Shown here: positions 9,380 to 17,160 of the stretch, piece after piece
Numbering within the stretch: position 1 is the first letter of the stretch
How the letters are laid out: every line of letters begins with the position of its first letter
Assembly: GCA_001464055.1 (NCBI GenBank)
Contig: LNET01000026.1
Span: forward strand, 42,245 to 106,244
From: Burkholderiales bacterium Ga0077543
GTDB taxonomy: Bacteria; Pseudomonadota; Gammaproteobacteria; Burkholderiales; Burkholderiaceae_C
Direction: 5' to 3'
Length of the DNA stretch: 64,000 nucleotides
The notes under the pieces: model-generated
The model's input: only the letters and a program-made list of their open reading frames with translations
Databases searched by the model: none
What the model was told of the DNA's origin: nothing
Position numbers and translations under genes: made by a program

Positions 9380-9735
9380 CAGACCGCGCGCCGTACTTCC
9401 ATGGTGCCGTTGCTGGTGACCTCGGCGTACACCGCGGGCTGGGTCAGGGCCAGATGCAGCAGGATGCGTCCCGACTGATGCCGGACCAGGCGGTTGGCGG
9501 CGATGCCCAAGGCCACCATCAAGGCACCCACCAGCGCGTAGCCTGTCAGCGCCAGCACGGCACCGATGCCGATGACGGCCATTGCTACCAGGTCGACCCG
9601 GGTGCGCCTGACGACGAACGGCCGCGCCAAAGCCGGGTTGACGACCACCCGGAACCGGCCATAAGGCAGGCCGTTGCGGAACTCCTGGTGGGCGACGTAG
9701 GGGACGGTGTCGGAATCTTCGGACTGCGTGTTCAC
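9379..9735 (-). CDS. Hypothetical small membrane protein
   Basis: 118 residues starting with GTG. A hydrophilic N-terminal 45 residues (containing NGLPYGRFRVVVNPALARPF) is followed by one long or two short transmembrane segments (about residues 48-85, VDLVAMAVIGIGAVLALTGY onwards) and a soluble tail of about 30 residues. I do not recognise the family. It is first or second in a set of small reverse-strand genes and ends at a terminator-like hairpin. No signal for a specific function. Confidence 0.6.
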   Translation of the reverse strand: MNTQSEDSDTVPYVAHQEFRNGLPYGRFRVVVNPALARPFVVRRTRVDLVAMAVIGIGAVLALTGYALVGALMVALGIAANRLVRHQSGRILLHLALTQPAVYAEVTSNGTMEVRRAV

Positions 9736-9777
9736 GCTCCGAATTTTAGGGCCAGCATGGTGCTGGGGCCCAAGCCC

Positions 9778-9978
9778 TCATTCGTCGAGGAAACCGCCCT
9801 TGAACAGGCTCCAGGCACGGCCGTCGTGCAGGTAAAAGCAACCGTCGGCGCAGGCGTCCTTGCCTGGGAAATAGTCACGCCAGGCTTTGGGCACCAAGCG
9901 GACGAGTTGCTCGTCGTCGAGCGCCTCGAATTCCAGTGGCGTGATCGGCATGCCGGAACGCAGACGGCGATTCTCCAT
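9778..9978 (-). CDS. Hypothetical 66-residue protein
   Basis: Small acidic/aromatic protein with DDEQLVRLVPKAWRDYFPG and two cysteines in DACADGCFYLHDG, ending LFKGGFLDE. ATG 9978 is used; an internal ATG nine codons later (MPITPLEFEALDD) is equally possible. Codon pattern and composition look like real coding sequence. Family not recognised; the Cys pair near an Asp-rich stretch might bind a metal, but this is only a guess. It lies between two other small reverse genes. Confidence 0.5.
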   Translation of the reverse strand: MENRRLRSGMPITPLEFEALDDEQLVRLVPKAWRDYFPGKDACADGCFYLHDGRAWSLFKGGFLDE

Positions 9979-10049
9979 GGGAACAGGTGGGCAGGGCCGG
10001 GCTGTGAACGAGCCCGGATTCTGACGCAGGCAGCCCCTTGGAGCCAGCC

Positions 10050-10283
10050 TCAAAGACCGATGCGGGCGGCGCGCTGGCGCAGACGGGCGGCAGCTGCCGG
10101 GTCGGTGGCTTCGAGCCGGGCGGCCTGCAGATACAGTGCTCGCATCTCCGAAACCTCGGCAATGATGCGGCCGGGAAACATCATCGCGTCGATCATGAAC
10201 GCGGTGTCGCGCAGCAGGCCCTTCAGGCCCAGGAACAGATCGCCCCGGGGGGCGGACGGCAGGGTTTGGCTCAGACGGGACAT
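10050..10283 (-). CDS. Hypothetical 77-residue helical protein
   Basis: Small, mostly helical cytosolic protein: an amphipathic middle (LFLGLKGLLRDTAFMIDAMM) and an Ala/Arg-rich C-terminal helix (ATDPAAAARLRQRAARIG). AAAGAGAA lies just before the ATG and serves as the ribosome site. Family not recognised. It is divergent from the histone-deacetylase-like gene, and the shared gap carries an inverted repeat at 10332-10348. Confidence 0.5.
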   Translation of the reverse strand: MSRLSQTLPSAPRGDLFLGLKGLLRDTAFMIDAMMFPGRIIAEVSEMRALYLQAARLEATDPAAAARLRQRAARIGL

Positions 10284-10331
10284 GACGTTTCTCTTTCACG
10301 ATGCGAAGCAATTGACGGAAGTATATAGCGT

Positions 10332-10348
10332 TAACCCTCATCGGGTTA
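10332..10348. promoter_or_regulatory. Operator-like inverted repeat TAACCC-N5-GGGTTA
   Basis: A perfect 6-bp inverted repeat sits in the A+T-richer gap between two divergent genes, next to a TATATA stretch at about 10322-10327 that could be a -10 element for the reverse gene. This is a plausible regulator site; no regulator is encoded nearby. Confidence 0.35.
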
Positions 10349-10400
10349 CCACCAAGTCACCCCAAAAAGTCAACAACGTCTCATCTGCCGCCACACTGCC

Positions 10401-11333
10401 ATGACCACCCTGATCTACACCCACGACGACTGCTATCAGCACCTGCCGGGCGAACACCACCCCGAATCGCCTCAGCGCCTGCGCGCGGTGCGGCGCGCCC
10501 TGGAGCGGCCGGAGTTCGCCCGCCTGGAGTGGCGCGAGGCGCCACTGGGTACGGCCGAGCAGATCCAGCGCGTGCACAGCAGCGACTACGTCCAATGGGT
10601 GCATGAAGTGGCGCCCGCTCGCGGCCTGCAACCCCTGGACGGCGGAGACACCGTGTTGTCGCCGGGCAGCTTGAACGCAGTGCTGCGCTGCGTGGGCGCG
10701 GCCTGCGCCGGGGTGGACGCCGTGATGAGCGGCGCCGCCAGCAACGTCTTCTGCGCGACCCGGCCCTGCGGCCACCATGCCGAACGGGGTCAGGCCATGG
10801 GCTTTTGCGTGTTCAACCAGGCGGCCATCGCGGCCCTGCACGCGCGCCATCAGCACGGCCTGCAGCGCGTGGCCGTGGTCGACTTCGACGTGCACCACGG
10901 CAACGGCACGCAGCAGGCCTTTTACGACGACCCCGGCCTCTTCTTCGGTTCCAGCCACCAGTCGCCTTTCTACCCGGGCACGGGTTCGCGGCGGGAATCT
11001 GGCGTGGCACGGAACATCGTCAACGTGCCGCTGGCCCGCGGCAGCGGTTCAGAAGCATTCCGCGAAGGGATGCGCAGCGAAGTCCTGCCGGCGCTGCAGG
11101 CGTTTGCGCCAGAACTGCTGATCATCTCCGCCGGCTTCGACGCCCATGAACTCGACCCGCTGGGGGGCCTGAAGCTCAGCGACGATGACTTCGCCTGGAT
11201 CACGCAGGAACTGCTGGCTGTCGCCTCGGCCAGCGCCCAGGGCCGGGTGGTGTCCATCCTGGAAGGGGGCTACAGCCTGGATGGCCTGGCCAGCGGCAGC
11301 GCGGCCCACGTCAGAACCCTGATGGCCGCCTGA
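10401..11333 (+). CDS. Histone deacetylase family protein (class II type amidohydrolase)
   Basis: 310-residue Zn-dependent amidohydrolase of the arginase/deacetylase fold. Visible active-site motifs: RPCGHHAE (tandem His), VVDFDVHHGNGTQQAFYDDP (metal Asp and His) and SAGFDAHELDPLGG (second metal Asp). In bacteria such proteins deacetylate acetylpolyamines, lysine side chains or small acetylated amides; the natural substrate cannot be told. The product is cytosolic with no signal peptide. It begins about 50 bp after the operator-like repeat and has only a weak ribosome site. It appears to be a single-gene unit, since a PEP-CTERM gene with its own leader follows. Confidence 0.9.
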   Translation: MTTLIYTHDDCYQHLPGEHHPESPQRLRAVRRALERPEFARLEWREAPLGTAEQIQRVHSSDYVQWVHEVAPARGLQPLDGGDTVLSPGSLNAVLRCVGAACAGVDAVMSGAASNVFCATRPCGHHAERGQAMGFCVFNQAAIAALHARHQHGLQRVAVVDFDVHHGNGTQQAFYDDPGLFFGSSHQSPFYPGTGSRRESGVARNIVNVPLARGSGSEAFREGMRSEVLPALQAFAPELLIISAGFDAHELDPLGGLKLSDDDFAWITQELLAVASASAQGRVVSILEGGYSLDGLASGSAAHVRTLMAA

Positions 11334-11366
11334 GCCCGCCAGCCCGCGGCCAACAGCCGCCTGGCA

Positions 11367-11388
11367 CACCCCCCTAGTTCTTGGGGTG
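11367..11388. promoter_or_regulatory. Inverted repeat CACCCC-N10-GGGGTG upstream of a PEP-CTERM gene
   Basis: A 6-bp palindromic pair about 85 bp before the start of the PEP-CTERM gene at 11474. Similar C4-G4 boxes occur beside another PEP-CTERM gene at 36885-36898 and 36957-36973, which suggests a shared regulator site. There is no T-run, so it is not a good terminator for the preceding gene. Confidence 0.4.
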
Positions 11389-11473
11389 CATCCGAATGCG
11401 GCTTCTCTCCGTCAAGGGGATGCCGGCGCGTCGCGCCCGGCGTTTCCCACTTCAACCGATCGGAGAGATCATC

Positions 11474-12112
11474 ATGTCCAAGTTTGCCCTCATCACCGCT
11501 GTGCTGGCCCTGAGCGCCGGCGCCGCGCAGGCAGCCACAGATCCCGCTGGCGACTACCTCGCCAGCTTCACCGGCACGGCAGTTCCAGCGCTGGACCTGC
11601 TGGCTGCCGACGTCAGCTACGACCCAGAAGCCAACAGCTTCACCCTGCATGCGCGGGTGGCGGGGCCGATCGCCGGGGCCACGAACGCGGCCTACGTGTT
11701 CGGCTTCGACCGTGGCGGTGCCGTGAACCAGCCCTTCGGCCCGATCGGCTTCGGCGACGTGCGCTTCAACAGCGCCGCCACGCTGCGCGCCGACGGCACC
11801 GGCATCCTGAGCGGCAATCCCCTGACCGTGGCCATTTCTGGAAGCGACATCTTCGCCACCATTCCCGGCAGCCTGTTGCCCAGCAACGGCCTGGCACCCG
11901 AACAATTCACGTGGGCGTTGTGGGCGGTGGACCTGGGCGTGGCCGGCCTGCCCCGCAACGCCGACTTCCTGCAAGCGGGCAACTTCGCGATGGCCGCGCC
12001 GGTACCCGAGCCCGGCAGCCTGGCGCTGCTCATGGCCGGCCTTGGCTGCTTTGGCTTGCTGGCGCGGCGTCGCCAGGCCCTGACCACGGTCTCGACAAAA
12101 GGTCCCGCCTGA
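11474..12112 (+). CDS. PEP-CTERM sorting-domain surface protein
   Basis: 212 residues: a signal peptide (MSKFALITAVLALSAGAAQA), a beta-rich, Gly/Asn-rich body without cysteine pairs, and a C-terminal PEP-CTERM signal VPEPGSLALLMAGLGCFGLL followed by ARRRQ. Such proteins are cut by an exosortase and exported in species that make an EPS matrix. ATG 11474 is preceded by GGAGAG; the longer frame from 11381 would precede the signal peptide. The body resembles no enzyme I know. A C4-G4 palindrome lies upstream. No exosortase gene is in the window. Confidence 0.88.
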   Translation: MSKFALITAVLALSAGAAQAATDPAGDYLASFTGTAVPALDLLAADVSYDPEANSFTLHARVAGPIAGATNAAYVFGFDRGGAVNQPFGPIGFGDVRFNSAATLRADGTGILSGNPLTVAISGSDIFATIPGSLLPSNGLAPEQFTWALWAVDLGVAGLPRNADFLQAGNFAMAAPVPEPGSLALLMAGLGCFGLLARRRQALTTVSTKGPA

Positions 12113-12221
12113 AGGCCAGGCGCAGAAAGCCGGGGCTGGATGCGGCAAAAGCCCCAGGCCTGGCGGGCCGGCAGCGGGGCTGTTCAGCACGCCACGAGGC
12201 GAGTTTTGCTACGCTAGGGCC

Positions 12222-12680
12222 GTGAGCACGTTTGCTTTGCCCTCGTCGCTATCGCTGCACCAGCCTGGCCGGCGTGCCAGGCCGCAACCACTGCCCCGGC
12301 GTTCGGCCTGGGTTCTTGGATGCCTGTGGCTGTTGCTGGCGCTGCTGCCGTTGCGCGCATGGGCATCCGCCGAGATGATGGTGTCGATGGCGTCGCCGCT
12401 TGCGCTGCCTGCGCCGATGTCCGACACCCACAGCGTCAGTCACCCGCCCTGCCATGCTGTGGCCGACACGACACCCGGTCAACCGGGCAGCAGCGAAGAC
12501 GAGCCTGGCCACGGCGTCGGCACGGCCTGCGGCTGCTGCCTGTTCTGCGCGTCGGCCCTGGCCACGGTCGGCGAGACCCCGCAGAGCATCATGGTGGCCG
12601 TTGACCCCGCCCACACGGCCCTGGCCGTTGTCGCGCCCGCAGGCGAGCCCGACCCCTTCTTCAGACCACCTCGACGCTGA
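12222..12680 (+). CDS. DUF2946-like Cys/His-containing protein, probably metal-related
   Basis: 152 residues starting with GTG. One transmembrane or signal segment lies at about residues 29-49 (WVLGCLWLLLALLPLRAWAS). After it comes a region with His residues (HSVSHPPCHAV), a cysteine cluster ACGCCLFCASAL and a C-terminal PFFRPPRR. This layout (hydrophobic N-terminus, Cys/His patch, terminal RPPR) is like DUF2946/CopL-type small proteins found beside copper genes. It is first in a group that also encodes a GMxCxxC HMA protein and a MerT-like protein. Role in metal sensing or sequestration is inferred. Confidence 0.6.
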   Translation: MSTFALPSSLSLHQPGRRARPQPLPRRSAWVLGCLWLLLALLPLRAWASAEMMVSMASPLALPAPMSDTHSVSHPPCHAVADTTPGQPGSSEDEPGHGVGTACGCCLFCASALATVGETPQSIMVAVDPAHTALAVVAPAGEPDPFFRPPRR

Positions 12681-12755
12681 GGCCAGGGCAGTCCATCGCG
12701 GGCCGCCCCACCTTCGTGTGCGCTGCATGCAGTTTGCAGCCCGCGCTGCGACGCC

Positions 12756-12778
12756 ACCCCGGCATGTGCATCCGGGGT
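12756..12778. other. Inverted repeat ACCCCGG-N9-CCGGGGT
   Basis: Perfect 7-bp stem with a 9-nt loop in the 151-bp gap between the DUF2946-like gene and the exported unknown. There is no T-tract. It could be an mRNA hairpin or an operator. Confidence 0.4.
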
Positions 12779-12831
12779 CGCAATTGGTGGCCCCTCGTGG
12801 CCCCCGTCTCCAGCCTTCGAGCCCTATTCTC

Positions 12832-13533
12832 ATGACCCCTGCGTCTTCCTCGTCCATGCGCCTGCGGCAACTGGGCAAGCATGTTCTGGCGACCCTTGCA
12901 CTGACCTGTGCAGCCTCGGCCCACGCGCTGCCCATGGGCAGCGAGGGCGCGCTGATGTTGATGGGTGACTTCAACAGCAGCGGCGAGCGCGATCTCGCCG
13001 TCAACTACGCCGTGACCGGACGCGATGCCTTCGGTGTCATGGCCACTCGCTGGGACGAACCACTGCGGCATGCTGGATTGCATCGCCAGCACCTCGAGCG
13101 CGAGGCCGCAGGCCTCACCTACACCCGGCTCGTCAAGCGCTGGAACCTGCCGCACGCCCAGGCCAACCTGTGGTTCGTCGGCGCCGTGGGCCGGGCACGC
13201 GGCCACGCCTGGGCGGGCGATCGCAACTTCTGGTCGCCAGCCGTGATGGCCGACTACGAGACCACGCGCCTGTACCTGGGCGCGGGTGTCGAGCCCATGC
13301 GCGGCAGCGGGCTGCGCCACGACACCCAGTGGTTGCGCGCCGGCTTCTCGTTCTACGAGGTGGACTACGAGCAGGTGCAGCCCTGGTTCATCCTGGAGGC
13401 CAAGCGCACGCGTTATGCCAGCGAAGAGCGCAGTGTCGTCACGCCCATGCTGCGCTTCATCCACCGCGGGCTGTTCGTCGAAATCGGCCGGAACCGCGAG
13501 GGCACGCAATTCAACTTCATGTGGGCCTACTGA
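12832..13533 (+). CDS. Exported protein of unknown function, probable outer-membrane beta-barrel
   Basis: 233 residues with a signal peptide (cleavage after SAHA, about residue 33). The mature part alternates aromatic and polar residues (MLMGDFNSSGERDLAVNYAV; LWFVGAVGRA; WLRAGFSFYEVDYEQVQPWF) and ends in aromatic FNFMWAY, as expected of an outer-membrane beta-barrel. A second ATG at 12856 would shorten the leader by eight residues; neither has a strong ribosome site. It lies 75 bp upstream of an HMA-domain gene and a MerT-like gene, so a role in metal passage or detection at the outer membrane is possible but unproven. Confidence 0.62.
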   Translation: MTPASSSSMRLRQLGKHVLATLALTCAASAHALPMGSEGALMLMGDFNSSGERDLAVNYAVTGRDAFGVMATRWDEPLRHAGLHRQHLEREAAGLTYTRLVKRWNLPHAQANLWFVGAVGRARGHAWAGDRNFWSPAVMADYETTRLYLGAGVEPMRGSGLRHDTQWLRAGFSFYEVDYEQVQPWFILEAKRTRYASEERSVVTPMLRFIHRGLFVEIGRNREGTQFNFMWAY

Positions 13534-13562
13534 GCCGCAAGCCGGGCCGCCCAAGCCACGGC

Positions 13563-13582
13563 GGCGGCGTGCCGACGCCGCC
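13563..13582. other. Hairpin GGCGGCGT-GCCG-ACGCCGCC
   Basis: A perfect 8-bp stem with a 4-nt loop about 30 bp after a stop codon and 27 bp before the HMA-domain gene. No T-tract follows, so it is more likely an intercistronic mRNA element than an intrinsic terminator. Confidence 0.45.
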
Positions 13583-13608
13583 ACCCCAACTCACCAAGGA
13601 GCTTTTCC

Positions 13609-13992
13609 ATGCAACCGATCCCACGTTCCATGTCCTCCCTGCGCCGCGCCGGCGCTGGCTTGCTCTGCGCTGCAGCGCTTCTTCTGCCGGCCAGTGCCGC
13701 CTGGTCGCAGCCAGGCTCCAGCGTCAAGCTGCAGGTCAATGGCATGGTGTGTTCTTTCTGCGCCCAGGGCATCGAGAAGAGGCTCAAGGGCATCCCCGAG
13801 GCCGGCCCCATCTTCATCGACCTGCGCAACAAAGTCGTTGCCGTCGAGCCGAAGGCCGGAAAGACGCTCGACTCCGTGCGCGTGGCCAGCGAAGTGCGCG
13901 AAGCCGGCTACGACATCGTCGCCACCGAGATGGTGACCCAGACCGTGGCGCAGATCCGGGCCGAATCGCGCGCCGCGCGCCAGGAGCGCTGA
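13609..13992 (+). CDS. Periplasmic heavy-metal-associated (HMA/MerP-like) domain protein
   Basis: 127 residues with an N-terminal signal peptide (about 1-33, ending in AAWSQ) and one HMA domain. The metal-binding loop is GMVCSFCAQG, that is GMxCxxC, on the usual ferredoxin-like fold; the domain ends near GYDIVATE. The C-terminal 25 residues are polar and helical. The strong AAGGAG before the ATG and the 1-bp gap to the next gene show an operon with the MerT-like protein, the same pairing as MerP-MerT. It should bind Hg(II) or Cu(I) in the periplasm and pass it on; which metal is not decided by the sequence. Confidence 0.83.
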   Translation: MQPIPRSMSSLRRAGAGLLCAAALLLPASAAWSQPGSSVKLQVNGMVCSFCAQGIEKRLKGIPEAGPIFIDLRNKVVAVEPKAGKTLDSVRVASEVREAGYDIVATEMVTQTVAQIRAESRAARQER

Positions 13993-13993
13993 G

Positions 13994-14428
13994 GTGTCGG
14001 CGCACGACGCTGCCCGCCAGGTCCTGGCGGAAAGCAGCGACGGGCGGGCCGAGCAGCGACGCAGCGCAGCGTCCTCGTGGCTGGCGCTGTTCGCCGGCAC
14101 GTCGACCCTGGTGTGCTGCGCCCTGCCGGCCCTGCTGGTCACCCTGGGGGCCGGGGCGGCGCTCGCGTCACTGGTGTCGGTGTTCCCGCAGATCGTCTGG
14201 CTCAGCGAGCACAAGGCCTGGGTCTTCGGCATCGGTGCGCTGTTCATGGCCCTGGGTGGTGCGGCGCAGTGGCAGCAGCGCTACGCGCCCTGCCCGCTGG
14301 ACCCGGCCCTGCGCCAGGCCTGCATGGCGCAGCGGCGGCGGTCGGCGTGGATTTACGGTGCGTCGGCGCTGCTGTTCGCCGTCGGCGGCTGGTTTGCCTT
14401 CGTTCAGCCCTGGCTGGCCGAACTGTAG
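13994..14428 (+). CDS. MerT-like metal transport membrane protein
   Basis: 144 residues, GTG start one base after the stop of the HMA gene. Three hydrophobic segments: one containing the vicinal cysteine pair LVCCALPALLVTLGAG (like the Cys-Cys pair in helix 1 of MerT), a second around VFGIGALFMALGGAA, and a third (WIYGASALLFAVGGWFAFV). A cytosolic loop carries two more cysteines (APCPLDPALRQACM), also as in MerT. It likely moves a soft metal across the inner membrane after handover from the HMA protein. merA and merR are not in the window, so this is not a standard mer operon. Confidence 0.75.
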   Translation: MSAHDAARQVLAESSDGRAEQRRSAASSWLALFAGTSTLVCCALPALLVTLGAGAALASLVSVFPQIVWLSEHKAWVFGIGALFMALGGAAQWQQRYAPCPLDPALRQACMAQRRRSAWIYGASALLFAVGGWFAFVQPWLAEL

Positions 14429-14624
14429 GCGCTTGCCGCCGAGGCCGCCGACAAGGTCGGAACCACCCGGGTCGCAGGGCAGTGCGAACCCTGATCGTCC
14501 ATCGAAACGGCCCTGGCCAAGCCATGGGCCGAGAAGGGTCTTGCACCGTCTTCGGTCTCATCGCACCAGAATCGTGCGGTTTCGGGTTCTCTTGCCCGGC
14601 ACGCAAACCGCAAGCACAGCCGCC

Positions 14625-15404
14625 ATGAACCCCGTCCCGAACGCGCCATCGCTGCTGCTCATCAACCCCAACACCAGCCGCTCCGTCACTGCCTTGCTCG
14701 AAGCCGGCGCGCAGCGCGCCGCAGCCACCCTGCCCCGGCGCGTGCACCTGCGCGTTGCCACAGCGGCCTTCGGCCCGCGCTACATCACTGGCGAAGTGGG
14801 TGCCGCAGTCGCGGCGCATGCCGCTTTGGAAGCCTATGCCCAGTCCGTGCAGCAGGACGGCGCGCCTTCGGCCGTGCTGCTGGGCTGTTTCGGCGACCCC
14901 GGCCTGTTCGCCCTGCGCGCACTCAGCGCAGCGCCGGTGCTGGGCCTGGCCGAGGCCTCGATGCGTGCCGCCGCAGCCATGGGCCCGTTCGTCGTGCTGA
15001 CCGGCGGCGCGTCCTGGGTGCCGATGCTGCATCGGCTGGCCCAGTCCCTGCCCTTGCCTGCACCGATGCTGGGCGTGCACGCCCTGCCACGGAGCGGCGG
15101 CGAGATGGCAGCACAACCGCAGCAGGCCGTGGAATGGCTGGCCGAGGCCGGCTTGCAGGCACTGCGCCGCTGGCCCGAGGCGCGCTCGCTGTTGTTGGGC
15201 GGCGCCGGGCTCGCCGGGCTGGCTGCGCCACTGGCAGGCCGACTGCCGGTGCCCGTGCTGGACAACGTCGACCTCGCGCTGCACGAGGCCCTGCGCATGG
15301 CGCTGGCGCCGCCCGCGGGCGCGGTCGACGGGGTCGAGACAGGACCCTGGACAGGCCTGGGCCCGGGCCTTGCAATGGTGTTGTCGGGCCCTGCAATCGA
15401 TTGA
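14625..15404 (+). CDS. Asp/Glu/hydantoin racemase family protein
   Basis: 259-residue cofactor-independent racemase-like protein. It starts LLLINPNTSRSVT, typical of hydantoin/allantoin racemases; the two catalytic-type cysteine positions of the family seem only partly kept, with a clear Cys in LLGCFGDPG (first site) and a Gly-rich LLLGGAGLAGLA at the usual second site, where Cys would be expected. It may therefore be inactive as a two-base racemase or work on a different substrate. It precedes an ABC importer, an amidase and allantoate/ureidoglycolate genes, which fits a ureide or hydantoin pathway. Confidence 0.8.
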   Translation: MNPVPNAPSLLLINPNTSRSVTALLEAGAQRAAATLPRRVHLRVATAAFGPRYITGEVGAAVAAHAALEAYAQSVQQDGAPSAVLLGCFGDPGLFALRALSAAPVLGLAEASMRAAAAMGPFVVLTGGASWVPMLHRLAQSLPLPAPMLGVHALPRSGGEMAAQPQQAVEWLAEAGLQALRRWPEARSLLLGGAGLAGLAAPLAGRLPVPVLDNVDLALHEALRMALAPPAGAVDGVETGPWTGLGPGLAMVLSGPAID

Positions 15405-15462
15405 TGGCACGCGCCTTGCGGCCCTCACTTTGACCACTTTCCCAACCCCACCCCACGAGCCC

Positions 15463-17136
15463 ATGAGCATCCAGCCTTCGTTCACCGCCCGTCGTCTCGG
15501 CAGCCGCCTCGTCACCACCAGCCTGCTCGCCCTGGCCATGGCCACGCTGGCCGCGCCGGCGCTGGCCCAGGAAAAGGTGCTGCGCATCGCGATGACGGCC
15601 GCCGACATCCCGCGCACGCTCGGCCAACCCGACCAGGGCTTCGAGGGCAACCGCTTCACTGGCATCCCCATGTACGACGCGCTCACGCACTGGGACCTGT
15701 CGAAAGCCGACGCCCCCAGCGTGCTCATCCCCGGCCTGGCGCTGAGCTGGGCGGTGGACGCCAAGGACAAGACGAAATGGGTCTTCAAGCTGCGTCCTGG
15801 CGTGAAGTTCCACGACGGCAGTGACTTCAACGCCGACGCCGTGGTGTGGAACGTGCGCAAGGTGCTCGACAAGGACGCCGTGCACTTCGACGCCAGCCAG
15901 GTGGGCGTGACGGCATCGCGCATGCCCACGCTGCGCAGCGCCCGCAAGATCGACAACCTCACGGTCGAGCTCACCACCAGCGAACCCGACTCGTTCCTGC
16001 CCATCAACCTGAGCAACCTCTTCATGGCCAGCCCCGCGCACTGGCAGAAGAAGTTCGACGCCGCCGCCGGGGCCACGCCGGCCGACAAGTCCAAGGCCGC
16101 CTGGACCGCCTTCGCCTCCGACGCCAGCGGCACCGGCCCCTTCAGGATGGCCCGCTTCGTGCCGCGTGAGCGACTCGAGATGGTGGCCAACAAGGCCTAC
16201 TGGGACCCGAAGCGCACGCCCAAGATCGACCGCGTCGTGATGCTGCCCATGCCCGAGGCCAATGCCCGCACGGCGGCGCTGCTGTCGGGCCAGGTCGACT
16301 GGATCGAGGCCCCCTCGCCCGACGCCATGGGCGTCATCCAGAGCCGCGGCAACAAGGTCTACTTCAACCAGCAGCCGCACGTCTGGCCCTGGCAGCTGAG
16401 CTTCGTCGAAGGCTCGCCCTGGCTCGACAAGCGCGTGCGCCAGGCCGCCAACCTGTGCGTCGACCGCCTGGGCCTGATGAAGCTGCTGGGCGGCATGATG
16501 GCGCCGCCCAAAGGCACGGTGCCCCCCGGTCATCCGTGGTGGGGCAACCCCAAGTTCGACATCCGCTACGACGTGGCCGCCGGGCAGAAGCTCATGGCCG
16601 AAGCCGGTCACAGCGCGGCCAAGCCACTGAAGGTGAAAGTGCAGATCAGCGCCAGCGGGTCTGGTCAGATGCAGCCGCTGCCGATGAACGAGTTCGTGCA
16701 GCAGAGCCTGAAGCAGTGCCACTTCGACGTGCAGTTCGACGTCATCGAGTGGAACACCCTGTTCACCAACTGGCGTCGCGGCGCCAAGGACCCCACGGCC
16801 AATGGCGCCAACGCCATCAACGTGAGCTTCGCGGCGATGGACCCGTTCTTCGCGATGGTGCGTTTCGTCAGCACCAAGACCTTCCCCCCGGTCAGCAACA
16901 ACTGGGGCTACTACGGCAACGCCACGGTCGACAAGTTGGTGGCCGATGCGCGCACTTCGTTCGACGAAAAGACGCGTGACGCCGCGCTGGCCCGGTTACA
17001 CGCCCACATCGTCGAAGACGCGCCCTTCGTCTGGATCGCGCACGACGTGGGCCCGCGCGCCATGAGCCCGAAGGTCAAGAACGTGGTGCAGCCGCGCAGC
17101 TGGTTCATCGACATCGCCACGATGACGATCGACTGA
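15463..17136 (+). CDS. ABC transporter substrate-binding protein, family 5 (peptide/opine type)
   Basis: Periplasmic binding protein of a Dpp/Opp-type importer, 557 residues with a signal peptide (cleavage near LAAPALAQ, residue 35). The conserved WVFKLRPGVKFHDGSDFNADAVVWNVRKVLD block is the family-5 signature. The start at 15463 gives the natural signal peptide. It is followed in order by two permease and two ATPase genes, forming a complete importer. With an amidase, AllA and an M20 amidohydrolase close by, the ligand may be a ureide, hydantoin or short amide rather than a peptide, by context. Confidence 0.93.
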   Translation: MSIQPSFTARRLGSRLVTTSLLALAMATLAAPALAQEKVLRIAMTAADIPRTLGQPDQGFEGNRFTGIPMYDALTHWDLSKADAPSVLIPGLALSWAVDAKDKTKWVFKLRPGVKFHDGSDFNADAVVWNVRKVLDKDAVHFDASQVGVTASRMPTLRSARKIDNLTVELTTSEPDSFLPINLSNLFMASPAHWQKKFDAAAGATPADKSKAAWTAFASDASGTGPFRMARFVPRERLEMVANKAYWDPKRTPKIDRVVMLPMPEANARTAALLSGQVDWIEAPSPDAMGVIQSRGNKVYFNQQPHVWPWQLSFVEGSPWLDKRVRQAANLCVDRLGLMKLLGGMMAPPKGTVPPGHPWWGNPKFDIRYDVAAGQKLMAEAGHSAAKPLKVKVQISASGSGQMQPLPMNEFVQQSLKQCHFDVQFDVIEWNTLFTNWRRGAKDPTANGANAINVSFAAMDPFFAMVRFVSTKTFPPVSNNWGYYGNATVDKLVADARTSFDEKTRDAALARLHAHIVEDAPFVWIAHDVGPRAMSPKVKNVVQPRSWFIDIATMTID

Positions 17137-17160
17137 TCCAAGGCTCCAGGACTCCTCGCG

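Noticed and set aside
13609..14428. A mer (mercury resistance) operon
   Set aside because: HMA and MerT-like genes are present, but merR and merA are not; the metal cannot be named.
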